DNA of 64,000 nt. It comes from Paenibacillus pabuli NBRC 13638 (GTDB lineage Bacteria; Bacillota; Bacilli; Paenibacillales; Paenibacillaceae). Location: positions 496,001 through 560,000 of the forward strand of contig NZ_BCNM01000001.1 of the NCBI RefSeq assembly GCF_001514495.1, read 5' to 3'. The position numbers were made by a program, and so were the translations under genes. Below, one piece after another: positions 34,909-44,289 of the stretch. The first letter of the stretch is position 1, and each line of letters opens with the position of its first letter. The notes under the pieces were generated by a model. That model was not told where the DNA came from. It saw only the letters and a program-made list of their open reading frames with translations, and made no database searches.

Positions 34909-35595
34909 ATGAGTATGTTGAATACGATACTCGTCGTTGACGATGACCAGAGTATTGTTGAGTTATTAAGGGATTTTCTGGAGAATGACAACTTCCACGT
35001 CATGACTGCTTGTGATACGGAACAAGCGTGGGCCATACTTCAGCAACATTCCATAGATTGCATTGTTTTGGACATCATGATGCCGGGTCCAAATGGATTT
35101 GAGCTATGCCGTAGAATCCGAGGGGAGAGTAATGTTCCCATCCTTTTCCTGAGTGCGCGCAGCGATGATGTGGATAAGATTCGAGGTCTAACGCTCGGGG
35201 GAGATGATTATATCGTCAAAACGGCTTCGCCTGGAGAGATTGTTGCCAGAGTTAAAGCCGTTTTACGACGCTCCGCTTCCCGGCAGACCATGGATGAGAA
35301 GATGTTGGATTATGGGCGCATCCAGTTAAATCTGTCTGCAAGAGAAGTTCTAGTGAATGGTAAAAATGTGGAGCTTACACCCAAAGAATATGAGTTGCTC
35401 CGATTATTTGCTGAACACCCTAGACATGTGTTCTCCTATGAACAATTGCTCACGAAATTTTGGGATGGGGTGGGAGACAGGCATACCATTCGGGTCCATC
35501 TTAGCCGACTTCGAGAGAAAATTGAGTCCGATCCCAACCATCCGCAATTCCTGATCAACGTATGGGGAGTAGGGTATCGCTTCGAAGGAGGATAA
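34909..35595 (+). CDS. OmpR-family response regulator
   Basis: A 228-residue regulator. The receiver domain (1-120) has VVDDDQ, phosphoacceptor Asp55 in IVLDIMMPG and Lys104, but the residue after this lysine is Thr (VKTAS) in place of the almost invariant Pro. The winged helix domain (about 130-226) has VELTPKEYELLRLF and HTIRVHLSRLREKIE and the ending VWGVGYRFEG. The kinase starts 1 base after its stop. The signal is unknown. Confidence 0.93.
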   Translation: MSMLNTILVVDDDQSIVELLRDFLENDNFHVMTACDTEQAWAILQQHSIDCIVLDIMMPGPNGFELCRRIRGESNVPILFLSARSDDVDKIRGLTLGGDDYIVKTASPGEIVARVKAVLRRSASRQTMDEKMLDYGRIQLNLSAREVLVNGKNVELTPKEYELLRLFAEHPRHVFSYEQLLTKFWDGVGDRHTIRVHLSRLREKIESDPNHPQFLINVWGVGYRFEGG

Positions 35596-35596
35596 G

Positions 35597-36931
35597 ATGA
35601 GAAAACTGCGCATTCGCACATTTACTATGTTTTGCTTATTTTTCTTGCTTACGATGCCTTGGATTTTTTATGTGACGGCTCACTTTATGGACAATCAGAC
35701 GTTTAGCATCTCTAATAGCCAACAGCAAAATGAAACGTTGCAAACACATCTGACCGAGATCATCCAGATGATTGAAGTTGACACGGATCAATGGACAGAT
35801 TCAAGCTGGCAAAACAAATTGCAAACATTATTGCGGAAAGCCAAGATGGATGTAGTCATCGAATCTTCATCGAATTCGGAAATTTATCGTTCCAGCCCGA
35901 AGCGTCACAGTCGGTTATCGTCGACTGAACAGTTCTCTGTCATTGCAGACGGACAATTCATTGGAAGGGTTGTACTGTATCTGCCTAAGTCCAATGGGGT
36001 ACAACTGATTTCGGCATTGGTTGGACTGCTGTTTGCTTTCTTTATTGTTGGTGTTGAGATGAGAAGATTCCTTCTCAAGCCCCTGGAGAAAATGAGCAGA
36101 GCAGCCAGACAAATTGCGGCAGGACACTGGGATGTTCATTTGCCTACGTCCAGAATTGCGGAAATCGCTGAAGTTCGCGACGGGTTCGAGGTGATGGTTG
36201 AAGGGCTCGAACAATCCCATCGGAAACAAGTGGAACTGGAGGAAGAACGCAGATTCGTTATCGCAGCAGTAGCGCATGATTTACGTACGCCTTTGTTTGC
36301 TTTGCGAGGGTATTTAGATGGATTGGAGCAAGGTATAGCCCAATCACCAGAACAAGTAACCCGATATATAGCGGTCTGCAAAGAAAAATCTGCTCAACTG
36401 GACCGATTGGTAGAAGACCTTTTTACGTTTACAAAAATGGAGTATTTGGAAAGTGAACTTAACAACAAAATGCTAAATCTAACACCAATTTTCCGAAAGT
36501 CGATGGACAGTTTGAGTCCGCAGGCGGAGCAAAAACATATCTCTATCTTTATAGACTCCGCAGATGATTGTTTCATTAGCGGAGATTCGCATTTATTGGA
36601 GCGAGCCATGAACAATATGTTGGAAAACGCTGTTAGATACACGCCTTCAGGTGGGGAGATTACGGTCCAATGCTACAACGAAGGTGATAAGATCATGTTT
36701 ACGATACGTGACACTGGACCTGGGTTCTCATCGGAAGAACTAGAGCGTGTGTTTGAACCCCTTTATCGTGGGGAAGCATCTCGAAGTCGTACAACTGGGG
36801 GCAGTGGATTGGGATTAACAATCTCAGAACGAATTGTGAAACAACACGGAGGCGAGCTTGTCGTAAGAAATCATACTGAAGGTGGGGCCTTGCTGGCTGG
36901 TTGGTTACCAGCAACGGATCGCGATTCTTAG
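35597..36931 (+). CDS. Sensor histidine kinase
   Basis: A 444-residue membrane kinase with two helices (about 8-27 and 137-156), a short extracellular domain of about 105 residues between them, HAMP (about 158-210), then HisKA with the phosphorylated His in VAAVAHDLRTPLFALRGYL (AHDLRTPL) and HATPase with ENAVRYTPSGG, IRDTGPGFS and GGSGLGLTISERIV. It pairs with the OmpR-type regulator at 34909. The small sensor region gives no ligand clue. Confidence 0.92.
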   Translation: MRKLRIRTFTMFCLFFLLTMPWIFYVTAHFMDNQTFSISNSQQQNETLQTHLTEIIQMIEVDTDQWTDSSWQNKLQTLLRKAKMDVVIESSSNSEIYRSSPKRHSRLSSTEQFSVIADGQFIGRVVLYLPKSNGVQLISALVGLLFAFFIVGVEMRRFLLKPLEKMSRAARQIAAGHWDVHLPTSRIAEIAEVRDGFEVMVEGLEQSHRKQVELEEERRFVIAAVAHDLRTPLFALRGYLDGLEQGIAQSPEQVTRYIAVCKEKSAQLDRLVEDLFTFTKMEYLESELNNKMLNLTPIFRKSMDSLSPQAEQKHISIFIDSADDCFISGDSHLLERAMNNMLENAVRYTPSGGEITVQCYNEGDKIMFTIRDTGPGFSSEELERVFEPLYRGEASRSRTTGGSGLGLTISERIVKQHGGELVVRNHTEGGALLAGWLPATDRDS

Positions 36932-36977
36932 CAATGGCCGAATCTCTACCTGTACAGCACAGCTATATAAATAACGA

Positions 36978-37021
36978 CCACCAGGGCAGTAGGGTTAGTC
37001 TACCCAACCTTGGCCTGGTGG
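36978..37021. repeat. Inverted repeat between two convergent genes
   Basis: CCACCAGG at 36978-36985 pairs with CCTGGTGG at 37014-37021, with a weaker GGTT/AACC hairpin inside. It separates a plus-strand kinase gene from a minus-strand AraC gene and may act as a terminator, though no T-run follows. Confidence 0.45.
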
Positions 37022-37070
37022 AATAAGTGAGGGTGGAACATAAGATCAACTTGTCAAAAACTGCTGTTTC

Positions 37071-37928
37071 CTATTTAATCGGTATCCAAATTTGGGGTGG
37101 TTGATTTGGGCCTGGATACACTTCCAGCTCGGGGATACCTGCATGTTCATAAGGATTGGAGGGAAACCACTCGGTAATAATCTGTTTCCATAGACTCTGC
37201 ATGCTCTCCGGCATCGGGCCCTGGACTTCAAATACACTCCACTTGGAAGCAGGAACTGTGAAAGATAATAATCCACTGGGTACTTCACCTTCGTAAGCCG
37301 TAGCAATCCAGTATTCCATTTGCTTCTCCTGAATCTCGTTCTGATCCACACATACTCCAAGTAGTCCTTCAATTTCGCCATTATTCAGTTCAAATAAACG
37401 ATCTTCTGTACCACTCGTATACGCCTCTTGCCACATCTTCGCAATTCCTCTTATATTTTCCCCATCTACATAGGAAAAAGCTTGTTTGATGCCAACCAAC
37501 ATAAACTCAGCTTGTTCAACAATTTTGTAATTCATCGGTTCTGCTCCTTTTAGACTCCATTGAATAACGAGACGATTGTATGATGTAGCAGAGGTACTAT
37601 TCTTGCGTGCTTCGGTAGGGGCAATCCCATGTTGTCTGCGAAATGCTTTCGAAAAAGCTTCAGGAGTGTCGAAACCGTACTTGTGCGCCAGATCGATAAT
37701 TTTGTGATCACTCTGTATAAGCTCATTTGCCGCCAAGGTTAACCGTCTCCGTCTTATGTATTCGGCTACCGTAACATCAGTTAACAAGGAAAACGTTCGT
37801 TGAAAATGGAAGGGGGAAATATGGGCTTGAGCCGAAATCTGCTCGATCGTCATATTTTCAAGTAAATGGTCTTCCATATATTGAATAGCGATCTGCAATG
37901 ATTCCATCCAGTTCATACCGTTCATCAC
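37071..37928 (-). CDS. AraC-family regulator with GyrI-like effector domain
   Basis: A 285-residue regulator of the Rob/SoxS-GyrI type. The AraC DNA-binding domain comes first (about 8-108; ISAQAHISPFHFQRTFSLLT and LAHKYGFDTPEAFSKAFRRQ), followed by a GyrI/effector-binding domain (about 128-285) starting YKIVEQAEFMLVGIKQAF and ending LEVYPGPNQPPQIWIPIK. Such regulators bind small hydrophobic or cationic compounds. A possible transcription terminator lies 120 bases upstream in the same direction (38048-38084), which may attenuate it. Confidence 0.9.
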   Translation of the reverse strand: MMNGMNWMESLQIAIQYMEDHLLENMTIEQISAQAHISPFHFQRTFSLLTDVTVAEYIRRRRLTLAANELIQSDHKIIDLAHKYGFDTPEAFSKAFRRQHGIAPTEARKNSTSATSYNRLVIQWSLKGAEPMNYKIVEQAEFMLVGIKQAFSYVDGENIRGIAKMWQEAYTSGTEDRLFELNNGEIEGLLGVCVDQNEIQEKQMEYWIATAYEGEVPSGLLSFTVPASKWSVFEVQGPMPESMQSLWKQIITEWFPSNPYEHAGIPELEVYPGPNQPPQIWIPIK

Positions 37929-38047
37929 TCCTTGAGTTCTATATTAAACGAAGACTTATCCAAAAACCTGTCAGTATGTGCTGTGATTTGTCCGGTTAAA
38001 GCATGAGAGGGAGGGGAAATCATTAGCTGGTGTAGCATAATGGGCAT

Positions 38048-38084
38048 AAAAAAAGATGACCTCTGATGATACAAGGGTCATCTT
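38048..38084 (-). terminator. Minus-strand intrinsic terminator with no obvious upstream gene
   Basis: On the minus strand a 9-bp perfect stem (AAGATGACC/GGTCATCTT) is followed by seven T. No minus-strand gene lies between it and helD, so it could end a small RNA or act as a leader attenuator for the regulator at 37928. Confidence 0.65.
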
Positions 38085-38162
38085 CTGACAGCTCAATTCC
38101 GCAGTAGTTGGTTTAAACCGTCCGTAATTCAGCATTGCCGAAGGATAAGACAAAAAAATAAA

Positions 38163-38191
38163 TTGAACGCGAAAAAACGCTGTGATATAAT
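38163..38191 (+). promoter_or_regulatory. Sigma-A promoter of helD
   Basis: TTGAAC at 38163-38168 and a perfect TATAAT at 38186-38191 are separated by 17 bases. This is a near-consensus promoter 131 bases upstream of the helD start. Confidence 0.75.
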
Positions 38192-38321
38192 CGATAGCGT
38201 CATTGAGAAATGAAACACGGTTATGTATTCATCATTATTCCTATTCTTAGTTTACATCTGGAACGTGGATTTGTCAATGCTCTTTTTTAGCTCAAAAAAT
38301 GGAAAAAGGAGTGGTTCAGGA

Positions 38322-40748
38322 ATGATGGAAACAAAGGATTGGCAGCAAGAAGGGGAAAGGCTGGAATCGGTCAGAAACAAATTGCAGGTGAGAATCTCTG
38401 AACTGGAACCGGAAGTTGCCGGATTGCATGATCAAGCTGCGGACATTCGTAAGCGATTTTGGGAAGAAGTTACGATGAACACAAGTACCAACGAAGATTT
38501 TGAAGAGTCGTTCTACACAATTAACCAACAGTCAGCAGTATTGGCCGAAAGGGAGCGCGGTCATAAGCGGTTGACGCAGCAATGGAAAAACTTGAACCGT
38601 CTGCTGCCGTCGCCTTATTTCGGACGGATCGATTTCAAGGAAAAGGGACTGAATTTTAGCGAACAAATCTATATTGGCGTATCCTCCTTCGTCGATCAGG
38701 ACGGATTGAGCTTTCTGATCTATGACTGGCGTACACCAATAGCTAGCCTGTACTATGATTCCTCCCCCGGACCGGCTGCTTACGTCACCCCATCCGGCCA
38801 AATCGAAGGGACGATGGAGCTTAAGCGGCAGTTTCAGATTCAAAACGGAAATATGATCAACATGTTTGACGCAAGTGAAACGATTGGAGACGATTTGCTG
38901 CAGCAGGTGCTTGGCAATGGTGCAAACTCGCAAATGAAAAGTATTGTGGCAACGATTCAGAAGGAACAAAACGCCATTATCCGCAATGACAAAAGCCGAA
39001 TGCTTATCGTGCAGGGGGCTGCCGGCAGTGGTAAAACATCTGCAGCTTTGCAGCGGGTGGCATATTTGCTGTACAAACACCGCCAGACCATTAAGGCGGA
39101 TCAAATCGTTCTTTTTTCACCCAATTCGATGTTTGCCAGCTATATCTCTACGGTCCTTCCGGAGCTCGGTGAAGAGAACATGCAGCAGACAACGTTTCAG
39201 GAATATCTGGACTATTGGCTGGATTCCTCGTTACGGCCGGAGGACGCTTTTGACCAGATTGAATATGTCCTGACTGCACAGGGGACACCAGGATATGAGG
39301 CTCGTCTTCAGGGAATCCAGTATAAAACGTCCGAGGTTTTTCTGCAGGCCCTGCAGAACTATGGAATATGGTTGGGACAGAAAGGCATGCGGTTCAATGG
39401 AATTCGGATACAGGAGCGCGAATTCATTACGGCAGAGCAGATGAACACCAAATTTTACGAGTATGACCATGCTCTTCCGCTAATCAATCGTGTTGTTCTC
39501 TTGCAGGAGTGGCTATTGAATGAACTCGCATCACTGGAGCGATTGGAGTGGGATGCGCCTTGGGTACAGGAAGAGATGAATTATCTCGATACCGAGCAAT
39601 ATGTGGAGGCTTTCGAGATGCTGCATAAGGAGAAAGAAGTTTTCGATGTTGCGGAACGATATGCCGCTGTTCTTAAGAAGAATAACAAGCGGCGTGGGGA
39701 TGAAGGCGACTTTGATTTCACTCAGAGAGAGGAGGAGCTGCTCCGCCGCAGGATCGTCAAAGAACACTTTAAACCATTAAAGAAAAGTGTGAAGAAATTC
39801 TCTTTTGTAGATATCAAAGGCATATACAGCCAATTGTTTGTGGAAGAGGCAGGTTATCAGGAGAAAACGAGTGGTGCTTCCGTTCCCAGCCTATGGCCAC
39901 AGATTTGCAGGCAAACCAAGGAAATGTTAGATCGAAACGAGTTATTTCACGAAGATGCTACTCCGTATTTATATGTAAAAGAATTGATTGAGGGTGTCCG
40001 GACAAACACGGAAATTCGCTATGTTTTTGTTGATGAGGGTCAAGATTATTCGTCGTTTCAGTATGAATACCTGAAAAAACTGTTTCCTCGTGCCCAAATG
40101 ACAGTGCTCGGCGATTTCGGGCAAGCCATCTTCATGCAGTCTACAAGCTTGACCGGGGTTAATTCGCCGCTGGTCCGCCTTTTTGGCCAAGCTGACACAA
40201 GCCAGTTCAGCCTTTTACGCAGTTATCGTTCGACTAGAGAGATTGTCGAATTTACAAAATCGATGCTTCCTGACGGTGAGGACATTGTACCGTTTGATCG
40301 GGAAGGCCCAAAACCTCTTCTGACCAGATTAGACAACAGTGAAGATCGTAATCACCAAATTTGGGCAGACATCGCTGCACTCAGGGCCAACGGCCTCGAA
40401 TCCATTGCGATCATTACGAAGACCGCAGCTGAAAGCCGCAAGGCTTATGATTCGTTACGAATTCAAGGGAACGAAACGCTGCAGCTCATCACGAAGGAGA
40501 CAATGAACTTTGAAAAAGGAGTGATGGTCATTCCCGTCTATCTCGCCAAAGGTGTCGAGTTCGATGCAGTCTTGGTGTATGATGCTTCACCAGAAGCTTA
40601 CAGTCATGACTATGAACGCAAGCTTCTTTATACCGCGTGTACACGGGCGATGCACCGGCTTCATCTGTATACGACGGGGGATTGGTCTCCATTCGTGCAA
40701 GCATTACCTGCGAATTTGTATGAAATTTCGCCTTACACTGCTAAATGA
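38322..40748 (+). CDS. helD: RNA polymerase recycling motor ATPase HelD
   Basis: An 808-residue UvrD/Rep-like superfamily 1 ATPase of the HelD type. An N-terminal coiled-coil (about 1-60) of the kind that enters the secondary channel of RNA polymerase is followed by YFGRIDF, YDWRTPIASLYYD, the Walker A in VQGAAGSGKTSAALQRVAYL, Walker B VDEGQDYS and late helicase motifs (LRSYRSTREI, AKGVEFDAVLVYD, YTACTRAMHRLHLY). It strips stalled polymerase from DNA and releases core enzyme using ATP. ATG at 38322 or 38325; AAAAAGGAG lies upstream. Related HelR proteins protect against rifamycins in some bacteria. Confidence 0.93.
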   Translation: MMETKDWQQEGERLESVRNKLQVRISELEPEVAGLHDQAADIRKRFWEEVTMNTSTNEDFEESFYTINQQSAVLAERERGHKRLTQQWKNLNRLLPSPYFGRIDFKEKGLNFSEQIYIGVSSFVDQDGLSFLIYDWRTPIASLYYDSSPGPAAYVTPSGQIEGTMELKRQFQIQNGNMINMFDASETIGDDLLQQVLGNGANSQMKSIVATIQKEQNAIIRNDKSRMLIVQGAAGSGKTSAALQRVAYLLYKHRQTIKADQIVLFSPNSMFASYISTVLPELGEENMQQTTFQEYLDYWLDSSLRPEDAFDQIEYVLTAQGTPGYEARLQGIQYKTSEVFLQALQNYGIWLGQKGMRFNGIRIQEREFITAEQMNTKFYEYDHALPLINRVVLLQEWLLNELASLERLEWDAPWVQEEMNYLDTEQYVEAFEMLHKEKEVFDVAERYAAVLKKNNKRRGDEGDFDFTQREEELLRRRIVKEHFKPLKKSVKKFSFVDIKGIYSQLFVEEAGYQEKTSGASVPSLWPQICRQTKEMLDRNELFHEDATPYLYVKELIEGVRTNTEIRYVFVDEGQDYSSFQYEYLKKLFPRAQMTVLGDFGQAIFMQSTSLTGVNSPLVRLFGQADTSQFSLLRSYRSTREIVEFTKSMLPDGEDIVPFDREGPKPLLTRLDNSEDRNHQIWADIAALRANGLESIAIITKTAAESRKAYDSLRIQGNETLQLITKETMNFEKGVMVIPVYLAKGVEFDAVLVYDASPEAYSHDYERKLLYTACTRAMHRLHLYTTGDWSPFVQALPANLYEISPYTAK

Positions 40749-40770
40749 AAAGAAAGCATAAATCTATGTC

Positions 40771-40806
40771 AGCCTTGGCTATTAAGTTAGCCAAGGCTTT
40801 TCCTTG
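40771..40806 (+). terminator. Intrinsic terminator after helD
   Basis: AGCCTTGGCTA pairs with its perfect complement around TTAAGT, followed by TTTCCTTG. Confidence 0.8.
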
Positions 40807-40844
40807 TGGATATATGAGGGGGATTATGGAAGGCTGTCAGTCAT

Positions 40845-41729
40845 TTATAGCGATTTGTATTCTTCGATAATGACATCAATTACATGTTTGCCCCACGTTG
40901 AGGCTTCCGAGCTGGGCTCATTCCATGCATAAGTAATGAGTGCTTTCCACAGAGCCCATCCACGAGCTCGATTAACCGTATCTTGGTCGACATTCATGCA
41001 GTTCAGGAATATTTTGCGGCTTGCGTCGTCAAAAAAGTTCCATGCCATCACCAGGTCGCTTGAAGGATCACCAACGCCCATAGTTCCAAAATCGATGACA
41101 CCGGACAATCGTCCATTTTGCACGAGCAGATTGCCCACAGCAACGTCACCATGAAGCCATAGCGGTGTTGATTGATATCTTGTCGCAAGGGCTGTTTCCC
41201 ATATTTCAGTGATCAGCTTTTGATCATATTGACCTTGCCCGGATAAGCTCTCAATGACGGATCTGGTGTCTTGATCGTAAACTGCTAAGTTTCCTCCACG
41301 ATGAAAGTTTTGTATGCCTGCCGGAATGCCGTGTGTTGCATCAATCGCTTCTAATTCTTTCAAAAAACTCGCGAGGTCTTCAGCAAATGTGTTTAGATCC
41401 GGTACATTGGCATGTGTAACGGTCTCGCCTTCAATCCATCGGTTAACAGACCATGGAAGGGGATATTCTGCTGTGGGTTCACCTTGTGCCACAGGAGCCG
41501 GGATGGGCAGGGAGAGAAGAGGCCTGAAAACAGGGAGCCACGTCAGTTCTTTCTCAACCGCTGAGGCGTAACGCTCATGGCTTGGTAAACGAATGGTCAT
41601 TTCCCGTCCGAGTCGATAGGTACGGTTATCGTGCCCACTTTTTTCAACAGGTGTTATCGCTAAATCTTTCCACTTCGGAAATTGGCTATCGATTAATTGA
41701 CGGACCAGTTCAGGAGTTATATGAATCAA
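40845..41729 (-). CDS. Aminoglycoside phosphotransferase (APH)-family kinase
   Basis: A 294-residue kinase-fold protein. It has the catalytic loop LHGDVAVGNLL and the metal-binding DFG in GVIDFGTMGVGDPSSDL, both diagnostic of the APH/choline kinase family. It starts with TTG at 41729 behind AAGAGGCG; this gives the usual family opening IHITPELVRQLIDSQFP. Members phosphorylate antibiotics or small metabolites; this subgroup (with NRWIEGE and PSSDLVMAWNFF) is generally annotated only as phosphotransferase, and a role in resistance is not shown. It is divergent from the phospholipase D-like gene. Confidence 0.85.
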   Translation of the reverse strand: MIHITPELVRQLIDSQFPKWKDLAITPVEKSGHDNRTYRLGREMTIRLPSHERYASAVEKELTWLPVFRPLLSLPIPAPVAQGEPTAEYPLPWSVNRWIEGETVTHANVPDLNTFAEDLASFLKELEAIDATHGIPAGIQNFHRGGNLAVYDQDTRSVIESLSGQGQYDQKLITEIWETALATRYQSTPLWLHGDVAVGNLLVQNGRLSGVIDFGTMGVGDPSSDLVMAWNFFDDASRKIFLNCMNVDQDTVNRARGWALWKALITYAWNEPSSEASTWGKHVIDVIIEEYKSL

Positions 41730-41852
41730 GTCTTTCGCCTCTTTTCGCGTACTATAGAGTAGTTGATTGATTATATACAGCATAATTTATATGCAGAAGG
41801 AGATAGTACTGCTATACCAATATTACTTTACATAAAAATGGGGGCATACGGA

Positions 41853-43253
41853 ATGATCCTTAAAACCACAATTGCAATCATTCTCTTCTATAGTGTCTAC
41901 GTTCTTTTGACAGCGTACCTTATATTTTTGGTTCCGTCTCCATCGAATATCGAAAATACGGATGTGGAAAAATCTTTAACTGAAGGAAGTACGACAGATC
42001 GCGTGCTGCTCTTGGAGGACGGCTTTCAATCCGGTCAGGTGAGAATCCAGACCATCCGAGAGGCTAAAACAAACATCGACGTGGCTTATTACTCCATCCA
42101 AAAAGGGAAAACTTCTGAACTCTTTTTTGCTGCTTTATTCGATGCAGCTGATCGAGGCGTTCATATCCGAATCATTTTGGACGGGATTTTTCACAGCTTG
42201 CGCGGAGAATTGCGTGATATTCCAGATGCCATTGCAGCTCATCCCAACGTGGAACTAAGGTATTATGAACCACTCCACATATTTATGCCATGGACATGGC
42301 ATAACCGTCTGCATGACAAGATCTTTCTTGTCGACAACACATATGGCATCATTGGCGGCCAAAATATCGGTGATAAATACATGGCATTGCAACCCCCGAA
42401 AGACTATGTATTCGATCGGGACGTTCTTGTTTACAATCCAAGCCATGACACGAACAGCACCGTTGTTAAAATGAAAGAATATATAGACCAGTTATGGAAC
42501 CATCCATTCACCAAACCAGAAAAACATGCTAAACGCCAACATCATGCAAAAGGATTAAAAGAGCAGGCTGAATTGGCACGTTTATATAAAGAAGCTCAGG
42601 CACAGAACGATCCTTTTGTTGAAGTGTTGCCGAAGGATTGGGCTCAAGGAGCCCTTCGCTCCGACCACGTCGCTTTCATTCACAATCCAATTAAAAGGCT
42701 GTATAAAGACCCGATCATGTGGAGAGCATTTGTTCATTTCGCCAATCAAGCAAAGTCGAGAGTGTACATTCAGACGCCATATGCCATTCCGACCAAGAAA
42801 ATGGAGAAAGCAGTTCATCTGTCGATGAATCCAAAAGCAGAATGGCTCATGCTAACCAATTCAATCCATCAGACCCCTAACCCGTTAGCTTTCGCTGGTT
42901 ACTTAAGCTCCAAGAAACGGTTGCTTGATACCAGTCTATCCATTTATGAATATCAAGGCCCTTACTCCATACATGGCAAATCATTTGTCATTGATGATTA
43001 CCTCAGCATGGTCGGTTCGTTTAATCTGGATGCCAGATCCACCTTTCTAAATACAGAATCCGCTGTGGTCATTTCCGGTTCTGCATTCGCCAACCAACTA
43101 ACTGAGGCCATGGATATCAAACGCGCAAATAGTACGCGTGTTGCCAAAGGTGAACATCCTGCAGAATCCACGAATCCGAAAGGCTTTGTTTTCAAACGTG
43201 TGGCAATCACCACCTTATCGAAATTGTCTTTTCTCTGGAAATTCTTGTTGTAG
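41853..43253 (+). CDS. Phospholipase D-like membrane protein
   Basis: A 466-residue protein with an N-terminal membrane anchor (LKTTIAIILFYSVYVLLTAYL) and two HKD phospholipase D motifs: HNRLHDKIFLVD with GGQNIGDKY, and IHGKSFVIDD with GSFNLDAR. This is the cardiolipin synthase-like group, but with a single helix instead of the two usual ones, so it may act on other phospholipids or phosphodiesters. ATG at 41853 follows GGGGG by 8 bases and is preferred to an ATG at 41763. It converges on nrdF. Confidence 0.85.
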   Translation: MILKTTIAIILFYSVYVLLTAYLIFLVPSPSNIENTDVEKSLTEGSTTDRVLLLEDGFQSGQVRIQTIREAKTNIDVAYYSIQKGKTSELFFAALFDAADRGVHIRIILDGIFHSLRGELRDIPDAIAAHPNVELRYYEPLHIFMPWTWHNRLHDKIFLVDNTYGIIGGQNIGDKYMALQPPKDYVFDRDVLVYNPSHDTNSTVVKMKEYIDQLWNHPFTKPEKHAKRQHHAKGLKEQAELARLYKEAQAQNDPFVEVLPKDWAQGALRSDHVAFIHNPIKRLYKDPIMWRAFVHFANQAKSRVYIQTPYAIPTKKMEKAVHLSMNPKAEWLMLTNSIHQTPNPLAFAGYLSSKKRLLDTSLSIYEYQGPYSIHGKSFVIDDYLSMVGSFNLDARSTFLNTESAVVISGSAFANQLTEAMDIKRANSTRVAKGEHPAESTNPKGFVFKRVAITTLSKLSFLWKFLL

Positions 43254-43284
43254 GAAAGAAGCCACATGCTTGTGAGGTTGAATA

Positions 43285-44253
43285 TTACTCAAAGTTGAAG
43301 TCTTCATCCGTCAAGGGTACAACATTCAAAGCGCGAATATACCCGTTGCCTTTTTTAGAAAAAAAGTCATGCTGTTTGGTGTGAGTACTGATTCCGTTTA
43401 ACACAATCGGGTTCACTTCCTCGTCTTCAAATAACGGCTCAAAGCCGAGGTTCATCATCGCTTTGTTCGCGTTATAACGAAGGAAGGCCTCCACCTCCTG
43501 GGTCAAATCAATAGGCGTATATAATTCCTTCGTATATTGCAACTCATTTTGATGAAGAAGCTGGATCAGATCAACCAAGCTTTGGTACAGTTTATTTTGC
43601 TCCGCTTCATCAAAGCCTGCGTATATTTCTTGCGCCAACACACCCACATATACACCATGAATACTTTCATCCCGCAGAATCAGATCAATGATTTCTCCAC
43701 TACAAGTCAGTTTGCCTTGTCCAGCCAAATAGAGGGGATAGAAGAATCCGCTGTAAAACAAATAACTCTCCAGGAGTACGGAAGCAGCCATCGCCATATA
43801 CAAATCTTTTGCCGTTTCAATGCTCGTGTAGTACTGACGTATGATCTTCGCTTTGGTTTGCAGATATGGATTTTCTTCCACCCATTTAAAAACATGGTCA
43901 ATTTCCTCGGTGGATGCCAACGTGGTAAAAATACTGCTGTACGATTTCGCATGAATTTGTTCCATCATCGCCATGAAACTAAGCACGGCTTTGCGTTGTA
44001 ATCCATCCACATGCTCCATGATCTGGGGCATACCGACACCACCCTGAATGGTATCTAGAAGGGTTAACCCTCCAAGCACTTTCATATATGCTTCTTTTTC
44101 GATATCACTGAGCGTTACCCAGGTCATTTTATCATCAGATAAAGGAATCTCGTCATCCGTCCAAAATTGCATAATGTTCTGATTCCAGAACATCAGTGTG
44201 AAATCATCATCTGCACGATTCCAATTCACAGCTTGAATTGCCGGCATGTACAT
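43285..44253 (-). CDS. nrdF: Class Ib ribonucleotide reductase, beta subunit
   Basis: A 322-residue NrdF. It carries the tyrosyl radical and a dimetal (Mn or Fe) centre. Visible ligand regions are EKEAYMKVLGGLTLLDT, MEQIHAKSYSSIF (Glu/His) and LILRDESIHGVYVG (Glu/His). ATGs at 44253 and 44247 are possible behind GGAG. It is the third gene of nrdI-nrdE-nrdF, 36 bases after nrdE. Reduces ribonucleotides to deoxyribonucleotides together with NrdE, with NrdI assisting cofactor assembly. Confidence 0.95.
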   Translation of the reverse strand: MYMPAIQAVNWNRADDDFTLMFWNQNIMQFWTDDEIPLSDDKMTWVTLSDIEKEAYMKVLGGLTLLDTIQGGVGMPQIMEHVDGLQRKAVLSFMAMMEQIHAKSYSSIFTTLASTEEIDHVFKWVEENPYLQTKAKIIRQYYTSIETAKDLYMAMAASVLLESYLFYSGFFYPLYLAGQGKLTCSGEIIDLILRDESIHGVYVGVLAQEIYAGFDEAEQNKLYQSLVDLIQLLHQNELQYTKELYTPIDLTQEVEAFLRYNANKAMMNLGFEPLFEDEEVNPIVLNGISTHTKQHDFFSKKGNGYIRALNVVPLTDEDFNFE

Positions 44254-44289
44254 CAAACTCCAATCGTTATACCCTATCGGGTCATTTGT

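Larger units (their letters stand above)
37929..38321. other. Intergenic region upstream of helD and of the GyrI-like regulator
   Basis: This 393-base gap holds the minus-strand terminator at 38048-38084 and the helD promoter at 38163-38191. I see no coding sequence: the short open frames have no ribosome binding site and cross the terminator hairpin. Confidence 0.6.

Noticed and set aside
38322..40748. A DNA-repair helicase (UvrD/PcrA)
   Set aside because: Helicase motifs are present, but the N-terminal coiled coil, the YFGRIDF and YDWRTPIASLYYD motifs and length fit HelD rather than PcrA/UvrD.
40845..41729. Calling the APH-type gene an aminoglycoside resistance gene
   Set aside because: The kinase motifs are clear but the subgroup is broad; nothing indicates antibiotic specificity or mobility.
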